NCBI RefSeq assembly: GCF_022397955.1
Contig: NZ_JAKEUQ010000008.1
Location: forward strand, 94,994-158,993
Source of the DNA: Vibrio sp. Isolate32
GTDB taxonomy: Bacteria; Pseudomonadota; Gammaproteobacteria; Enterobacterales; Vibrionaceae
Direction: 5' to 3'
DNA: 64,000 nucleotides
The position numbers were made by a program, and so were the translations under genes. Below, one piece after another: positions 10,422 through 19,045 of this stretch. The notes under the pieces were generated by a model. The model was not told where the DNA came from. It ran no database searches and saw only the letters and a list, made by a program, of their open reading frames with translations. Position 1 is the first letter of the stretch, and each line of letters opens with the position of its first letter.

Positions 10422-10829
10422 CTATACGTCATCTCTCACCATACCGTTGATAACAATATTATTGTAACTAACCATACCGACAATCTTATTATCACGGACC
10501 ACAGGCGCACGGCTAATACCAAAGCGTTCAAACAAGCGCGCACAGTACTTAACATTCATCTCGGCAGACACGCTTAACGCGGGCTTAGTCATGATTTCAT
10601 AAATATTAGTACGTTCAGGGGAGCGATTTTTGGCCAATACTTTTTTGGCAATGTCGTTCATCAACACAATCCCGTATTCATCATCTTCATGACGCTTATC
10701 CACGATGATCGCTTTTACTTTGTGCTTTTTCGCCATTTCTATCGCTGCTAACACTGTGGTTAGGCCATCGATAATCACATAGGTATTGGCCATTACATCG
10801 CTGACTCGGATCTTGTCACTGGTATTCAT
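10422..10829 (-). CDS. CBS-domain-pair protein of the DUF1538 operon
   Basis: A 135-residue protein made almost wholly of two CBS domains (about 8-65 and 75-133; the latter with RAPVVRDNKIVGMVSYNNI). Such pairs usually bind adenine nucleotides or related ligands and control a partner. Its start overlaps the end of the PII-like gene by 4 bases. With no catalytic domain of its own, it is most simply read as a regulatory subunit for the two upstream membrane proteins; this is inference from context. Confidence 0.88.
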   Translation of the reverse strand: MNTSDKIRVSDVMANTYVIIDGLTTVLAAIEMAKKHKVKAIIVDKRHEDDEYGIVLMNDIAKKVLAKNRSPERTNIYEIMTKPALSVSAEMNVKYCARLFERFGISRAPVVRDNKIVGMVSYNNIVINGMVRDDV

Positions 10830-11176
10830 AGCTCGTCCTCTACGACTTTAGTTAATGTTTCGACTTGATGTGCAACCCCAACCGCGTCTTCGACATCAAT
10901 TTGTACTGCTATTCCTTGCCCTGATTCTTGGTCGAACTCCCCGACTTTTCCTATCGTCTCTAAAATATGTCGGGCTAAATGCTCCTCAACAACAAACAGC
11001 AGCACATCTTTTTGTACCTCAAGCGTCAAACCGAAGAAGGTACGTTTTTGGTTTAGCCCCTGCCCTCTGGCATTGTTGATCACGGTGGCCCCCGTCGCGC
11101 CCGCATCACGCGCCGCATCGAGTACGATGTCGGTCTTACTCTCTTCAACAAACGCCAAGATCAATTTAAAGCGCAT
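10826..11176 (-). CDS. PII-like signalling protein of the DUF1538 operon
   Basis: A 116-residue protein with the ferredoxin-like PII fold signature: [33 protein letters not shown] (the T-loop approach) and a later DVLLFVVEEHLARHILETI. It differs clearly from true GlnB (which is also in this window at 63,340) and lacks the uridylylated Tyr of [11 protein letters not shown]-like proteins commonly bind nucleotides or other ligands and gate a membrane transporter encoded beside them. It overlaps the upstream DUF1538 gene by 11 bases and the CBS gene by 4. Confidence 0.85.
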   Translation of the reverse strand: MRFKLILAFVEESKTDIVLDAARDAGATGATVINNARGQGLNQKRTFFGLTLEVQKDVLLFVVEEHLARHILETIGKVGEFDQESGQGIAVQIDVEDAVGVAHQVETLTKVVEDEL

Positions 11177-11960
11177 CTTTACTCTCCCTAGAGGTGTGTA
11201 AACGGTTTAACCATTGTGTTATTTGGGCATAACCCATCACTGAAATAATCGGAAATAAGCTAGCAAAGGCGATTAACCCAAAGCCATCGATCACCGGATT
11301 CCTCCCAGGTACGGTTGACGCCAGGCCCAGCCCTAATGCTGTGACCAATGGCACAGTGACCGTCGATGTGGTGACACCACCCGAATCATAAGCCAAAGGC
11401 ACAATTAATTTGGGAGCATAAAAGGTTTGGATCACCACAACGATGTAACCAACAATGATGTAATAATGAATAGGATCACCAGCCACAATCCGATAGCTGC
11501 CCAGCGAAATACCGATAGCAACGCCTAATGCCACGGCAATCCTCAGTCCGTTAACACTGATACTGCCACCAGAGACTTGATTCGCCTTAATGGCAACCGC
11601 TATCAATGAAGGCTCAGCTATCGTGGTACTAAAGCCGATACAAAATGCAAAAAGATAAACCCAGTAATAATCAAACCATGCCAGGGCTATGCCTGAACTG
11701 ATTTTAAATTCGGAAAGAAAAGTAGGCTCCGTCAATTGCATCGCCATCGTTTCGCCTAAAGGAAACAAAGCAAGCTCTAGTCCCATCAAGAAAAGAGACA
11801 AACCAAGAATGACGTAAAAGAACCCTATCAATACTTTGGGCAGGTTATGGACTGGCCTGCGTAGCACCGCTAATTGAAAACCAAATATGATCACCGCAAT
11901 CGGAATCACATCCATCACAGTGCCAAGAAAAGTGTCGATAAACTGTTGAGCACTGATCAT
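11166..11960 (-). CDS. DUF1538 membrane protein, second of a pair
   Basis: A 264-residue integral membrane protein of the DUF1538 family with about seven hydrophobic segments. Signature segments are [38 protein letters not shown] and [19 protein letters not shown]. The same three segments are found in the preceding gene, so the two proteins are paralogues likely to act as a heteromer. From memory, a DUF1538 pair from Halomonas was described as a two-component Na+(Li+, K+)/H+ antiporter (UmpAB); whether that holds here is not known. It overlaps the upstream gene by 4 bases (ATGA). Confidence 0.85.
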   Translation of the reverse strand: MISAQQFIDTFLGTVMDVIPIAVIIFGFQLAVLRRPVHNLPKVLIGFFYVILGLSLFLMGLELALFPLGETMAMQLTEPTFLSEFKISSGIALAWFDYYWVYLFAFCIGFSTTIAEPSLIAVAIKANQVSGGSISVNGLRIAVALGVAIGISLGSYRIVAGDPIHYYIIVGYIVVVIQTFYAPKLIVPLAYDSGGVTTSTVTVPLVTALGLGLASTVPGRNPVIDGFGLIAFASLFPIISVMGYAQITQWLNRLHTSRESKDAL

Positions 11961-12691
11961 GTCACCACCATTCCATAGACCATGACAAACATCATCGGCA
12001 ACAGTGAAGCAAACGCGATCAGCCCAAAGCCATCAATCATAGGATTACGGCCTTTAATGGCCGAAGCCAAACCCACACCTAATGCCGTTACCAAAGGAAC
12101 AGTGATGGTTGATGTCGTCACGCCGCCAGAGTCATACGCTATGCCAATGATATTTTCGGGTGCAAAAGCAGTGAGCACCACCACACCGATGTAACCACCG
12201 ATTATCATGTATTGGATTGGCCAACCTTTTAGGATCCGAAGTACACCAAGCAATATCGCGATGCCTACCGACAATGCAACAGTGAAGCGCAGACCATCGG
12301 CGTACTCTTCCATTTCATCATTAGAATTAGGTATCACACCGCCCTCGGCTGCCACTTCTGCCGCTTCGGCTGTAACCGCCGTCAACGCAGGCTCGGCTAT
12401 GGTAGTGCCGAAGCCCAGACAAAAAGCGAAGGTCAATAACCAGAATACGCTACCCTTGCGGGCAAAAGCTTGCGCCATCGATTCGCCGATCGGGAAGAGC
12501 CCCATTTCAAGCCCGAAAATAAAGAAGGTAAGCCCGAGAACCACCAGCACTAAACCCGTTAAAATAGACAGCAGATGCGGAAGCGGCTCTTGTAAAACAA
12601 CAAGCTGGAAGAACGCGATCACCGCAACAATAGGCAATAAATCACGAAGGCTACCCAACATAGCTCGAAACAAAGCTAGCACTGCCGTCAT
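11957..12691 (-). CDS. DUF1538 membrane protein, first of a pair
   Basis: A 244-residue membrane protein opening the four-gene operon. It contains [40 protein letters not shown] and [19 protein letters not shown], matching its downstream partner. A charged loop (about 122-133, with [12 protein letters not shown]) is found here but not in the partner. Conserved acidic residues in TIAEP and in the YDSGG segment are placed where cation-coupled transport could use them, but that is inference. The promoter must lie in the spacer shared with the divergent epimerase gene. Confidence 0.85.
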   Translation of the reverse strand: MTAVLALFRAMLGSLRDLLPIVAVIAFFQLVVLQEPLPHLLSILTGLVLVVLGLTFFIFGLEMGLFPIGESMAQAFARKGSVFWLLTFAFCLGFGTTIAEPALTAVTAEAAEVAAEGGVIPNSNDEMEEYADGLRFTVALSVGIAILLGVLRILKGWPIQYMIIGGYIGVVVLTAFAPENIIGIAYDSGGVTTSTITVPLVTALGVGLASAIKGRNPMIDGFGLIAFASLLPMMFVMVYGMVVT

Positions 12692-12995
12692 CGCAACTCC
12701 CTATCGCCAATAATTACGTTTGATTATCTGTCCGTAATAATCATGACAAATCCTTATTATTTCTAATGTGATAAACATTACGCAGTTGGTAACATATGCG
12801 AGTAAAATTTCTTAACTGTGATAACGATACACATATCTAAACTAATGAATTAAATTTCACTGTTTAGCTAATTGTTGGAGAGGTCATTTAGGCATCATAC
12901 GATTGAAACCAACTGATCGTTATAGTGATTTTTTCGTATTGGTTGGCGATTAAAAACAAGCCATGTCTATAATTATGTTTAATAAGGAGATTGGT
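12692..12995. other. Divergent promoter region between the DUF1538 operon and the YfcH-like gene
   Basis: About 300 AT-rich bases. Half-palindromes such as TGTGATAACGATACACA near 12,820-12,840 resemble a degenerate CRP/FNR-type site but with wrong spacing, so I do not call one. No RNA gene seen. Confidence 0.4.
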
Positions 12996-13910
12996 ATGAA
13001 GATATTGTTAACTGGTGGTACTGGATTTATTGGCTCTGAATTGATCAAGAGTCTGAACACTGACGACGTTACATTGCTCACGCGAAACCCTGAAAAAGCG
13101 AAACAATGCCTAAGCCACCTGAACCAAAACAACCTTCATTATATCCAATCCCTTGATGAGCTGAATGACCTCAACGATTACGATGCAGTGATAAACCTCG
13201 CTGGTGAACCTATTGCAGACAAACGCTGGAGTGATGAGCAAAAAGAAAGGATCTGTAGCAGCCGCTGGCTGATCACAGAGAAGATCGTCGAACTCATTCA
13301 AGCAAGCACAACACCACCTGAAGTCTTTATCAGCGGCTCTGCCGTCGGCTACTATGGCGACCAGCAACAACACCCATTTGATGAATCACTGCAAGTCGAA
13401 GATGAGAGCTTCCCTCATAAAGTCTGTGCTCATTGGGAAGAGATAGCTAAACGAGCCGAATCAGATAAAACTCGCGTTATTCTATTAAGAACCGGAATTG
13501 TTTTGGGTGAGAATGGTGGTGCACTCAAAAAAATGCTGATGCCTTACAAGCTTGGCGTTGGCGGTCCATTAGGGTCAGGTAAACAGTACATGCCTTGGAT
13601 TCACATGCTCGACATGGTCAGAGCCATCAATCACTTGTTGTCACTCCCCCACGCTCAAGGTGAATTCAACATGTGCGCTCCGCACCCTGTGACCAACAAG
13701 CAGTTCAGTAGCACCCTCGCGAAACAATTGCGTCGCCCTCACTTCTTGTTCACCCCAAAGTGGGCGATGTCGCTACTGATGGGCGAGTCGTCCTGCTTGC
13801 TGTTCGACAGCATTCGTTCCAAGCCTAAGAAGTTAACTGAAATGGGCTTTATATTTAGTTACTCAAGAATCGAGCCTGCATTAAAAAACTTGTTACAACA
13901 TCAAGACTAA
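12996..13910 (+). CDS. TIGR01777/YfcH-type NAD-dependent epimerase
   Basis: An extended-SDR protein of 304 residues. The nucleotide-binding motif TGGTGFIG is at residues 6-13, the active-site-like SGSAVGYYGD around 120-129, and a DUF1731-type C-terminal domain (RRPHFLFTPKWAMSLLMGE onward) completes the YfcH layout. Its substrate is unknown in any organism I can name. I place the start at the ATG at 12,996, eight bases after AAGGAGA; a longer frame from 12,963 lacks this. The SDR gene follows by 43 bases and may share the transcript. Confidence 0.9.
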   Translation: MKILLTGGTGFIGSELIKSLNTDDVTLLTRNPEKAKQCLSHLNQNNLHYIQSLDELNDLNDYDAVINLAGEPIADKRWSDEQKERICSSRWLITEKIVELIQASTTPPEVFISGSAVGYYGDQQQHPFDESLQVEDESFPHKVCAHWEEIAKRAESDKTRVILLRTGIVLGENGGALKKMLMPYKLGVGGPLGSGKQYMPWIHMLDMVRAINHLLSLPHAQGEFNMCAPHPVTNKQFSSTLAKQLRRPHFLFTPKWAMSLLMGESSCLLFDSIRSKPKKLTEMGFIFSYSRIEPALKNLLQHQD

Positions 13911-13953
13911 TTCTTTACTCTAAGAGCAAAGAAGCTCTGATAAAGGATTAAGT

Positions 13954-14781
13954 GTGAACAAGTCGATTCTCATCACTGGTTGCTCAACTGGCATTGGCTA
14001 CACCTGTGCTCACGCACTCCACAAACGCGGTTTTCATGTCATCGCATCTTGCCGCGCCCCACAAGATGTTCAACGTCTTCAAGAAGAAGGTCTCAGCTGT
14101 ATTCAGTTGGATCTTGCCAACAAGGAAAGTATTGAGAACGGAGCGAAACAAGCCATCGAGCTAGCACCAAATGGATTGTATGGCTTGTTCAATAATGGTG
14201 CATATGGTCAGGCTGGTGCCTTAGAAGATCTACCGACGCAAGGGCTAAGAGAACAGTTCGAAACCAACTTTTTTGGCTGGCACCACCTCGTTTGCCAGAT
14301 CCTGCCTCACATGCGAGAGCGCGGCGAAGGGCGTATTGTTCAAAATAGTTCCGTACTCGGCTTTGCTGCAATGAAATATCGAGGTGCGTATAACGCATCA
14401 AAGTTCGCAATTGAAGGTTGGACAGACACTCTGCGTTTAGAGCTTCATGGTAGTGGCATACACATTTCATTACTCCAACCCGGCCCAATCGAAACTCAAT
14501 TTCGAACCAACGCCCTAAAAGCTTTCAATAAGTGGATCAACATAGAAGGTAGTGTTCATCAGCACGCTTACCAACAACAAAAAGATCGACTTGAAAAAGA
14601 ATCATCGAATAATACGTTTGTTTTGCCTGCTGAAAGCTGTATCGAGCCGGTTTATCACGCGCTCACCGCCGATAAACCAAAGCTAAGATACCGAGTCACC
14701 ACTCCCACTAAAGTGTTTGCGGTATTGAAAAGATTACTGCCGAGCCGTTTGCTAGACCCTATTCTCAGAAAAGCCGCATAA
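13954..14781 (+). CDS. Short-chain dehydrogenase, YbbO-like
   Basis: A classical SDR of 275 residues that starts with GTG. It has the cofactor motif TGCSTGIG (8-15), NNGAYG (81-85 region) and the catalytic triad S133, Y146 and K150 (NSSVLG, YNASK). E. coli YbbO is an NADP-dependent aldehyde reductase and sits just before cnoX-qmcA-qmcB, exactly as here, so orthology is likely. The C-terminal stretch RYRVTTPTKVFAVLKRLLPSR is also as in that subgroup. A hydroxysteroid dehydrogenase-like alternative cannot be excluded by sequence alone. Confidence 0.85.
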   Translation: MNKSILITGCSTGIGYTCAHALHKRGFHVIASCRAPQDVQRLQEEGLSCIQLDLANKESIENGAKQAIELAPNGLYGLFNNGAYGQAGALEDLPTQGLREQFETNFFGWHHLVCQILPHMRERGEGRIVQNSSVLGFAAMKYRGAYNASKFAIEGWTDTLRLELHGSGIHISLLQPGPIETQFRTNALKAFNKWINIEGSVHQHAYQQQKDRLEKESSNNTFVLPAESCIEPVYHALTADKPKLRYRVTTPTKVFAVLKRLLPSRLLDPILRKAA

Positions 14782-15179
14782 ATTACTAACTTTGAATGAA
14801 CAGTCGCAAACTTTAATGTAACGATGTAATTTATTCGTAACAATAAGATGTCATGATTTAGCCTATCTCATCAGTTATCCCCAATTGATGGACTAACCCT
14901 TTGGATACTTCATGACTTTAAACCGCCTTAATTTGGTAGGTCTGAGTCTGGCAATTACGTTGTTTATTCTGTTTTGAGTATCTTACGTAATACCTCACTG
15001 ACCACCTCACTGAGAACGCTGTGTCTTCCATGTTGAGTTAACAACTCTATTAACATTGAAGCATGGCGTTTTTCTATTTTTGCCTCTTTTTATCCGAGAT
15101 TACCCAGTTAGATCTTGAAGTTACCCGTTTATCCCCCCATATTTGCAACGTATCCCAAAACAAATCTCAAGGAACGTAA
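14782..15179. other. 398-bp spacer before cnoX
   Basis: The cnoX promoter region. Apart from a possible 21-codon membrane microprotein (14,912-14,977) I see no gene. No terminator with a clean stem and T-run could be identified after the SDR gene. Confidence 0.4.
14912..14977 (+). CDS. Candidate 21-residue single-helix membrane microprotein
   Basis: ATG at 14,912 with GGA six bases upstream opens a 21-codon frame ending at TGA. The product would have a short polar start (MTLNRLN) and then one hydrophobic helix (LVGLSLAITLFILF), the usual look of a bacterial small membrane protein. No homologue is recalled. It may equally be a chance frame. Confidence 0.25.
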   Translation: MTLNRLNLVGLSLAITLFILF

Positions 15180-16034
15180 ATGCAATCTCCGCATATTGTT
15201 GAACTTAATGAGCAGAACTTTCGCCAAGTACTAGAAGGTTCGATGCAGACCCCTGTCCTCATCCATTTTTGGGCACCAATGAGCCAAGAGAGTGCTCAAA
15301 TCATTCCTGAACTACAAACATTAACTCAGCAATACAATGGTGCATTCACTCTCGCGCTATTAAATTGCGAACAAGAACAAGCCATTGCTAGCCAATTTGG
15401 TGTTCAAGCACTGCCTACTATTGCACTGTTTGTTAACGGTCAACCTGCCGATGGCCTAGGTGGTCCGCAGCGCATAGAAGCAATTGTGGAAATGCTTGGC
15501 AAACACCTGCCAAGCCAAGATGAATTGGCACTACGCCAAGCACTTGAGCAAATGCAAGCTGGTGAGCACACTCAAGCTTTAGCGGCTATGCAGCAGCTTC
15601 CGGCTGAACTGACGAGCAAAGGTGAAGTTAAACTGGCCATTGCAGAGTGTTTACTAGAAACCCAGCAATTTGATCTCGCTGAGGCTCAACTAGCAACAAT
15701 TCCACTCGAGTACCAAGACAACTACTACAAAGGCTTAGTCGCCAAGCTTGAACTTCATAAGCAAGCTGCCGATAGCCCAGAGATCCAAGCATTAGAAGCG
15801 GCGCTTAAGCAAAAACCAAGCGATGCGAAAACCGCATCAGAATTGGCACTGCAATACCATCAAGTAAACCGTAGTGAAGAAGCGATGGACCTACTATGGT
15901 CTTTCCTAGTCAAAGACCTCAACGCTCTTGATGGAGACATGAAAAAAGAGTTCATGGATATACTAAGTGCACTTGGACAAGGCAACCCTGTTGCTAGTAA
16001 GTACCGCCGTCAGCTTTACTCTCTACTTTACTAA
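15180..16034 (+). CDS. cnoX: Chaperedoxin CnoX (YbbN)
   Basis: A 284-residue protein with an N-terminal thioredoxin-fold domain (about 1-110) and C-terminal TPR-like repeats. In E. coli CnoX is a holdase that protects proteins under bleach stress and works with GroEL. Here the position of the thioredoxin active site reads WAPMSQES (31-38), so neither cysteine of CXXC nor the single one of the E. coli SXXC version is present. A cysteine at residue 63 (LLNCEQ) is kept; as I recall, Cys63 forms mixed disulfides in E. coli CnoX. The TPR part contains a second cysteine (IAECLLETQ). It is followed by qmcA and the NfeD gene as in E. coli. Confidence 0.93.
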   Translation: MQSPHIVELNEQNFRQVLEGSMQTPVLIHFWAPMSQESAQIIPELQTLTQQYNGAFTLALLNCEQEQAIASQFGVQALPTIALFVNGQPADGLGGPQRIEAIVEMLGKHLPSQDELALRQALEQMQAGEHTQALAAMQQLPAELTSKGEVKLAIAECLLETQQFDLAEAQLATIPLEYQDNYYKGLVAKLELHKQAADSPEIQALEAALKQKPSDAKTASELALQYHQVNRSEEAMDLLWSFLVKDLNALDGDMKKEFMDILSALGQGNPVASKYRRQLYSLLY

Positions 16035-16237
16035 TCAGGTTCCTGATACCTATACAGTAAGTAGTAAAATACAAATTCGACAAAGCAACTCATAAGCTTT
16101 TTGAATACAAAACTCATAATGGGCCATAAAATCAATGTTTTATGGCCCATTTCTCATTTATAAATTTGCCCCCACTTTAAATATGCGCCAGTATGAGTAA
16201 TAAACGATTCAAAACTTAAACTTGCAAAGGACTTTGT

Positions 16238-17167
16238 ATGCATATTGATACCTTGATTACTATTGGCGTCTTTACTGTCGTCGCGTTGCTCTTTATCTTC
16301 GCAGGCGTAAAAACCGTTCCACAGGGCAACAACTGGACTGTAGAACGCTTCGGACGCTATACACATACGCTAAAACCAGGCCTTAACTTAATCATCCCGT
16401 TTATTGATAAAATCGGTCAGCGAATCAATATGATGGAGCGAGTTCTTGATATACCCGCGCAAGAAGTTATCTCTAAAGACAATGCCAATGTAGTTATTGA
16501 TGCGGTGTGTTTTGTACAAGTAATCGATGCTGCAAGAGCTGCGTATGAAGTCAACGACCTCGAGCACGCGATTCGTAACCTAACGTTGACTAACATCCGT
16601 ACGGTACTGGGTTCAATGGAACTTGATGAGATGCTAAGTCAACGTGACATGATCAACACCAAGCTTCTTAACATCGTGGATGAAGCCACCAACCCGTGGG
16701 GCGTAAAGGTTACTCGTATCGAAATTAAAGACGTACAACCACCAGCAGACCTAACTGCAGCGATGAATGCTCAGATGAAAGCGGAACGTAACAAGCGTGC
16801 CGATATCTTAGAAGCAGAAGGTGTAAGACAGGCAGAGATCCTTAAGGCTGAAGGTCACAAACAATCAGAAATTCTAAAAGCTGAAGGTGAAAAGCAAGCT
16901 GCAATACTTCAAGCAGAAGCGCGTGAACGTGCGGCAGAAGCGGAAGCGAAAGCAACAGAGATGGTATCGACCGCAATTGCTCAGGGTGACATGCAAGCCG
17001 TAAACTACTTTATCGCACAAGGCTATACCGAAGCATTGAAGTCAATTGGACAAACAGAAAACGGTAAGATAATCATGCTACCACTTGAAGCGACTGGCCT
17101 AATGGGCTCTGTTGCGGGTATCGCAGAGATGTTCACACACAAGAATGATACAAATAGTAAGGACTAA
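16238..17167 (+). CDS. qmcA: SPFH/Band 7 membrane protein QmcA
   Basis: A stomatin/prohibitin-type membrane scaffold of 309 residues. An N-terminal helix (about 5-25) anchors it; the SPFH domain follows ([24 protein letters not shown] onward); then a long charged coiled coil of near-repeats ([20 protein letters not shown], about 205-240) supports oligomer rings. The family is linked to membrane microdomains and to quality control with FtsH-like proteases. The start is preceded by AAAGGA. An NfeD-family gene follows 3 bases after the stop, the usual partner. Confidence 0.93.
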   Translation: MHIDTLITIGVFTVVALLFIFAGVKTVPQGNNWTVERFGRYTHTLKPGLNLIIPFIDKIGQRINMMERVLDIPAQEVISKDNANVVIDAVCFVQVIDAARAAYEVNDLEHAIRNLTLTNIRTVLGSMELDEMLSQRDMINTKLLNIVDEATNPWGVKVTRIEIKDVQPPADLTAAMNAQMKAERNKRADILEAEGVRQAEILKAEGHKQSEILKAEGEKQAAILQAEARERAAEAEAKATEMVSTAIAQGDMQAVNYFIAQGYTEALKSIGQTENGKIIMLPLEATGLMGSVAGIAEMFTHKNDTNSKD

Positions 17168-17170
17168 CTT

Positions 17171-17626
17171 ATGGTCGAATTACTAGAGCAAGTAAACCAC
17201 TGGCACTGGCTGGCATTTGGTCTAGTATTGCTTGCACTTGAACTGGTTGGAACCGCTGGTTACTTTTTGTGGATTGGTATCTCAGCCATGTTGGTCGGCG
17301 CCCTTTTGGGAGCTCTACCAATTGGTTGGCAGATGCAATGGCTGTCCTTCGCGAGCTTCTCCCTCATCACTACTTGGTTATGGTGGAGAAGACAACTATC
17401 TAGTGATAAACAGTCAGATTCAAATAGAGAACTCAACCAGAGAGAAAAGCAGCTTGTAGGTCAGACAACTAGAATCGATGCTGACATTCAAAAAGGCAAA
17501 TGTCGTATCCGCTTGGGTGACACGACCTGGTCAGCCGTGAGCAGTCATGACTTAAAAGCGGGAACAGAAGTTGTCGTTACTGCTGTAGATGGTATTGTAT
17601 TAACAATTGCTCCAAACAAGTCTTAA
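17171..17626 (+). CDS. NfeD-family partner of QmcA (YbbJ/QmcB-like)
   Basis: A 151-residue protein with two to three N-terminal membrane helices (WHWLAFGLVLLALELVGTAG onward) and a C-terminal OB-fold domain (about 90-148: LVGQTTRIDADIQKGKCRIRLGDTTWSA). This is the short NfeD1b type that pairs with SPFH proteins. Tight linkage to qmcA supports a joint membrane complex. Confidence 0.9.
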   Translation: MVELLEQVNHWHWLAFGLVLLALELVGTAGYFLWIGISAMLVGALLGALPIGWQMQWLSFASFSLITTWLWWRRQLSSDKQSDSNRELNQREKQLVGQTTRIDADIQKGKCRIRLGDTTWSAVSSHDLKAGTEVVVTAVDGIVLTIAPNKS

Positions 17627-17642
17627 TTAAAAACCTTTCTGT

Positions 17643-17670
17643 AAAGCCATAGGTCTTCTCTTATGGCTTT
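17643..17670. terminator. Terminator between the NfeD gene and cueR
   Basis: AAAGCCATA pairs with TATGGCTTT across a 10-base loop, followed by T on the plus strand. The right arm overlaps the stop end of cueR. Confidence 0.75.
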
Positions 17671-18056
17671 TTATCCACTAGGGAATCAATAATAGGGCAA
17701 TGGCTATTTGAGTCTCCTGGGCATTGTTCAACCCACTCTTTCAATGTCTTCTGAATTGCCAAAAGATCTTCAATTTTTTGGTTTACTTCTTCCAGTTTAC
17801 TCAGCGCTTTTGCTTTAACGTCGGCACTTTCGCGACAAGGGTTATCAGCTAATTCAACAAGTGCACGGCACTCATCGAGTGTGAAACCGACCATTTTTGC
17901 TCTCAGTACAAACTCTAACTGTTCGATGTGAATCTCGCCGTATTGCCTATAGCCGTTTTCTGAACGATGTGGAGGGCTCATCATGCCTTTACTTTCGTAA
18001 AAACGAATGGATTTCGCTGTTGTACCAACACGTTTAGCTACTTCACCAATATTCAC
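17661..18056 (-). CDS. cueR: Copper-responsive MerR-family regulator CueR
   Basis: A 131-residue MerR-type activator with an N-terminal winged helix (NIGEVAKRVG, IRFYESKG, RSENGYRQYG), a dimerisation helix and the Cu(I)-binding loop CPGDSNSHC. With the GTG start at 18,056 the two ligand cysteines are C112 and C120, the same numbering as in E. coli CueR; this supports that start over longer frames from 18,107. It senses cytoplasmic Cu+ and would activate copA-type efflux genes. The gene order after qmcA/NfeD is as in E. coli, but no copA lies beside it in this window. Confidence 0.93.
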   Translation of the reverse strand: MNIGEVAKRVGTTAKSIRFYESKGMMSPPHRSENGYRQYGEIHIEQLEFVLRAKMVGFTLDECRALVELADNPCRESADVKAKALSKLEEVNQKIEDLLAIQKTLKEWVEQCPGDSNSHCPIIDSLVDKKP

Positions 18057-18083
18057 AATATTACCTGTAAGCTTAAAATGAAA

Positions 18084-18117
18084 AACCGCAGTACTGCTGT
18101 TATACAATACTGCGGTT
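18084..18117 (-). terminator. Hairpin between the lipoprotein gene and cueR
   Basis: A 10-bp stem (AACCGCAGTA with TACTGCGGTT) and 14-base loop followed on the minus strand by TTTTTCATTTT. It should end the lipoprotein transcript, yet stands only 27 bases before the cueR start, so cueR must be driven from within or near the hairpin or by read-through. Confidence 0.65.
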
Positions 18118-18149
18118 GAAAAACATAGTTTGGAGCTTAGGTTAAAGGC

Positions 18150-18962
18150 TTACTCTTGCTCTAATAACCAAATCATCGTCTGAGATTTTTCTTCGCTATC
18201 TAGTTTGTTAAACCAGTAAGAAACCATTTCGATCTCTTTAGAGCCTTCTAATGGTGCTGGGTTAGCGTTCTTACGATTCTTGAATGCCCAATCTGTAATT
18301 GCAGATTTCTCTTCTGATGAAGACTGTTCAAACCAATAAGTGACCATCTGTTGAGGCTGCGAAATAACTTCAGCGGATTCAAGTTGAACTTGAGCAACGG
18401 TTGGAGCTACAGCCATGCTAGCCGTTGTATTTAAGAGAGGTTCAGCTTCTAGCTTCACCGCGTCAAAGTAAGCTTTTGGTACGCTAAATTCAACGATTTG
18501 ACGCTTTGTATCTGAAGTTAAGACAAATACTGCCTGAGGCTCAGTAATCGCTTCAACTTGATCATTGCTGAAAGGAAACTTAAATGACTGTGTCATTGTA
18601 CAATGTTCAGTACAGCTTTCAGATAAAGGACGGTAAGTATCGAGTGAAACCTCTGTTCCTTTATAAGTAACTGTTTCAAATTTTCCGTAATTCTTAAAGA
18701 AAGTCGCATCCATCGCTATATAGGAAGAAGCCACTTTTTTTTCTGTTTTTGGGTAAATACCAACAAACGATAAAGAAGACTTAACCAGATCTTGTCCGAC
18801 TTGTGCTCGCGCCTCTGGGGCATATGATTTAGCTTCAACTTGGACATATAAACTTCTTTCTTTAATGCCCTTAGCTACATCATCAAACTGACTAGAAGAG
18901 TCCAAGGTCGTACAACCAGACGCCACTAATACCGAAGAAAATAACATCGCCAACTTATACAT
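18150..18962 (-). CDS. Predicted lipoprotein with a duplicated C-terminal motif
   Basis: A 270-residue protein with a signal peptide and lipobox (VASGCTT; lipidated Cys17). The middle part (about 30-165) has two cysteines close together (SCTEHC) and beta-rich character. The C-terminal 65 residues hold the same motif twice, 40 residues apart: MVTYWFEQSSSEEKS at 206 and MVSYWFNKLDSEEKS at 246, each followed by a Trp helix. I do not recognise the family and give no function. Upstream of cueR on the same strand but separated from it by a hairpin. Confidence 0.85.
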   Translation of the reverse strand: MYKLAMLFSSVLVASGCTTLDSSSQFDDVAKGIKERSLYVQVEAKSYAPEARAQVGQDLVKSSLSFVGIYPKTEKKVASSYIAMDATFFKNYGKFETVTYKGTEVSLDTYRPLSESCTEHCTMTQSFKFPFSNDQVEAITEPQAVFVLTSDTKRQIVEFSVPKAYFDAVKLEAEPLLNTTASMAVAPTVAQVQLESAEVISQPQQMVTYWFEQSSSEEKSAITDWAFKNRKNANPAPLEGSKEIEMVSYWFNKLDSEEKSQTMIWLLEQE

Positions 18963-18990
18963 ATTTACTTCCTTATCTATTTAAACAGAA

Positions 18991-19015
18991 AAACGCTGGC
19001 ATTACGCCAGCGTTT
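18991..19015 (-). terminator. Terminator of the porin gene
   Basis: A perfect 10-bp stem (AAACGCTGGC with GCCAGCGTTT), five-base loop, followed by T-rich sequence on the minus strand. Confidence 0.85.
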
Positions 19016-19045
19016 CTATGAAGGCAGTTTACTAGAGTACTAGTC

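Noticed and set aside
12820..12845. CRP-like site TGTGATAACGATACACA
   Set aside because: Half-sites have the wrong spacing (17 rather than 16 bases).
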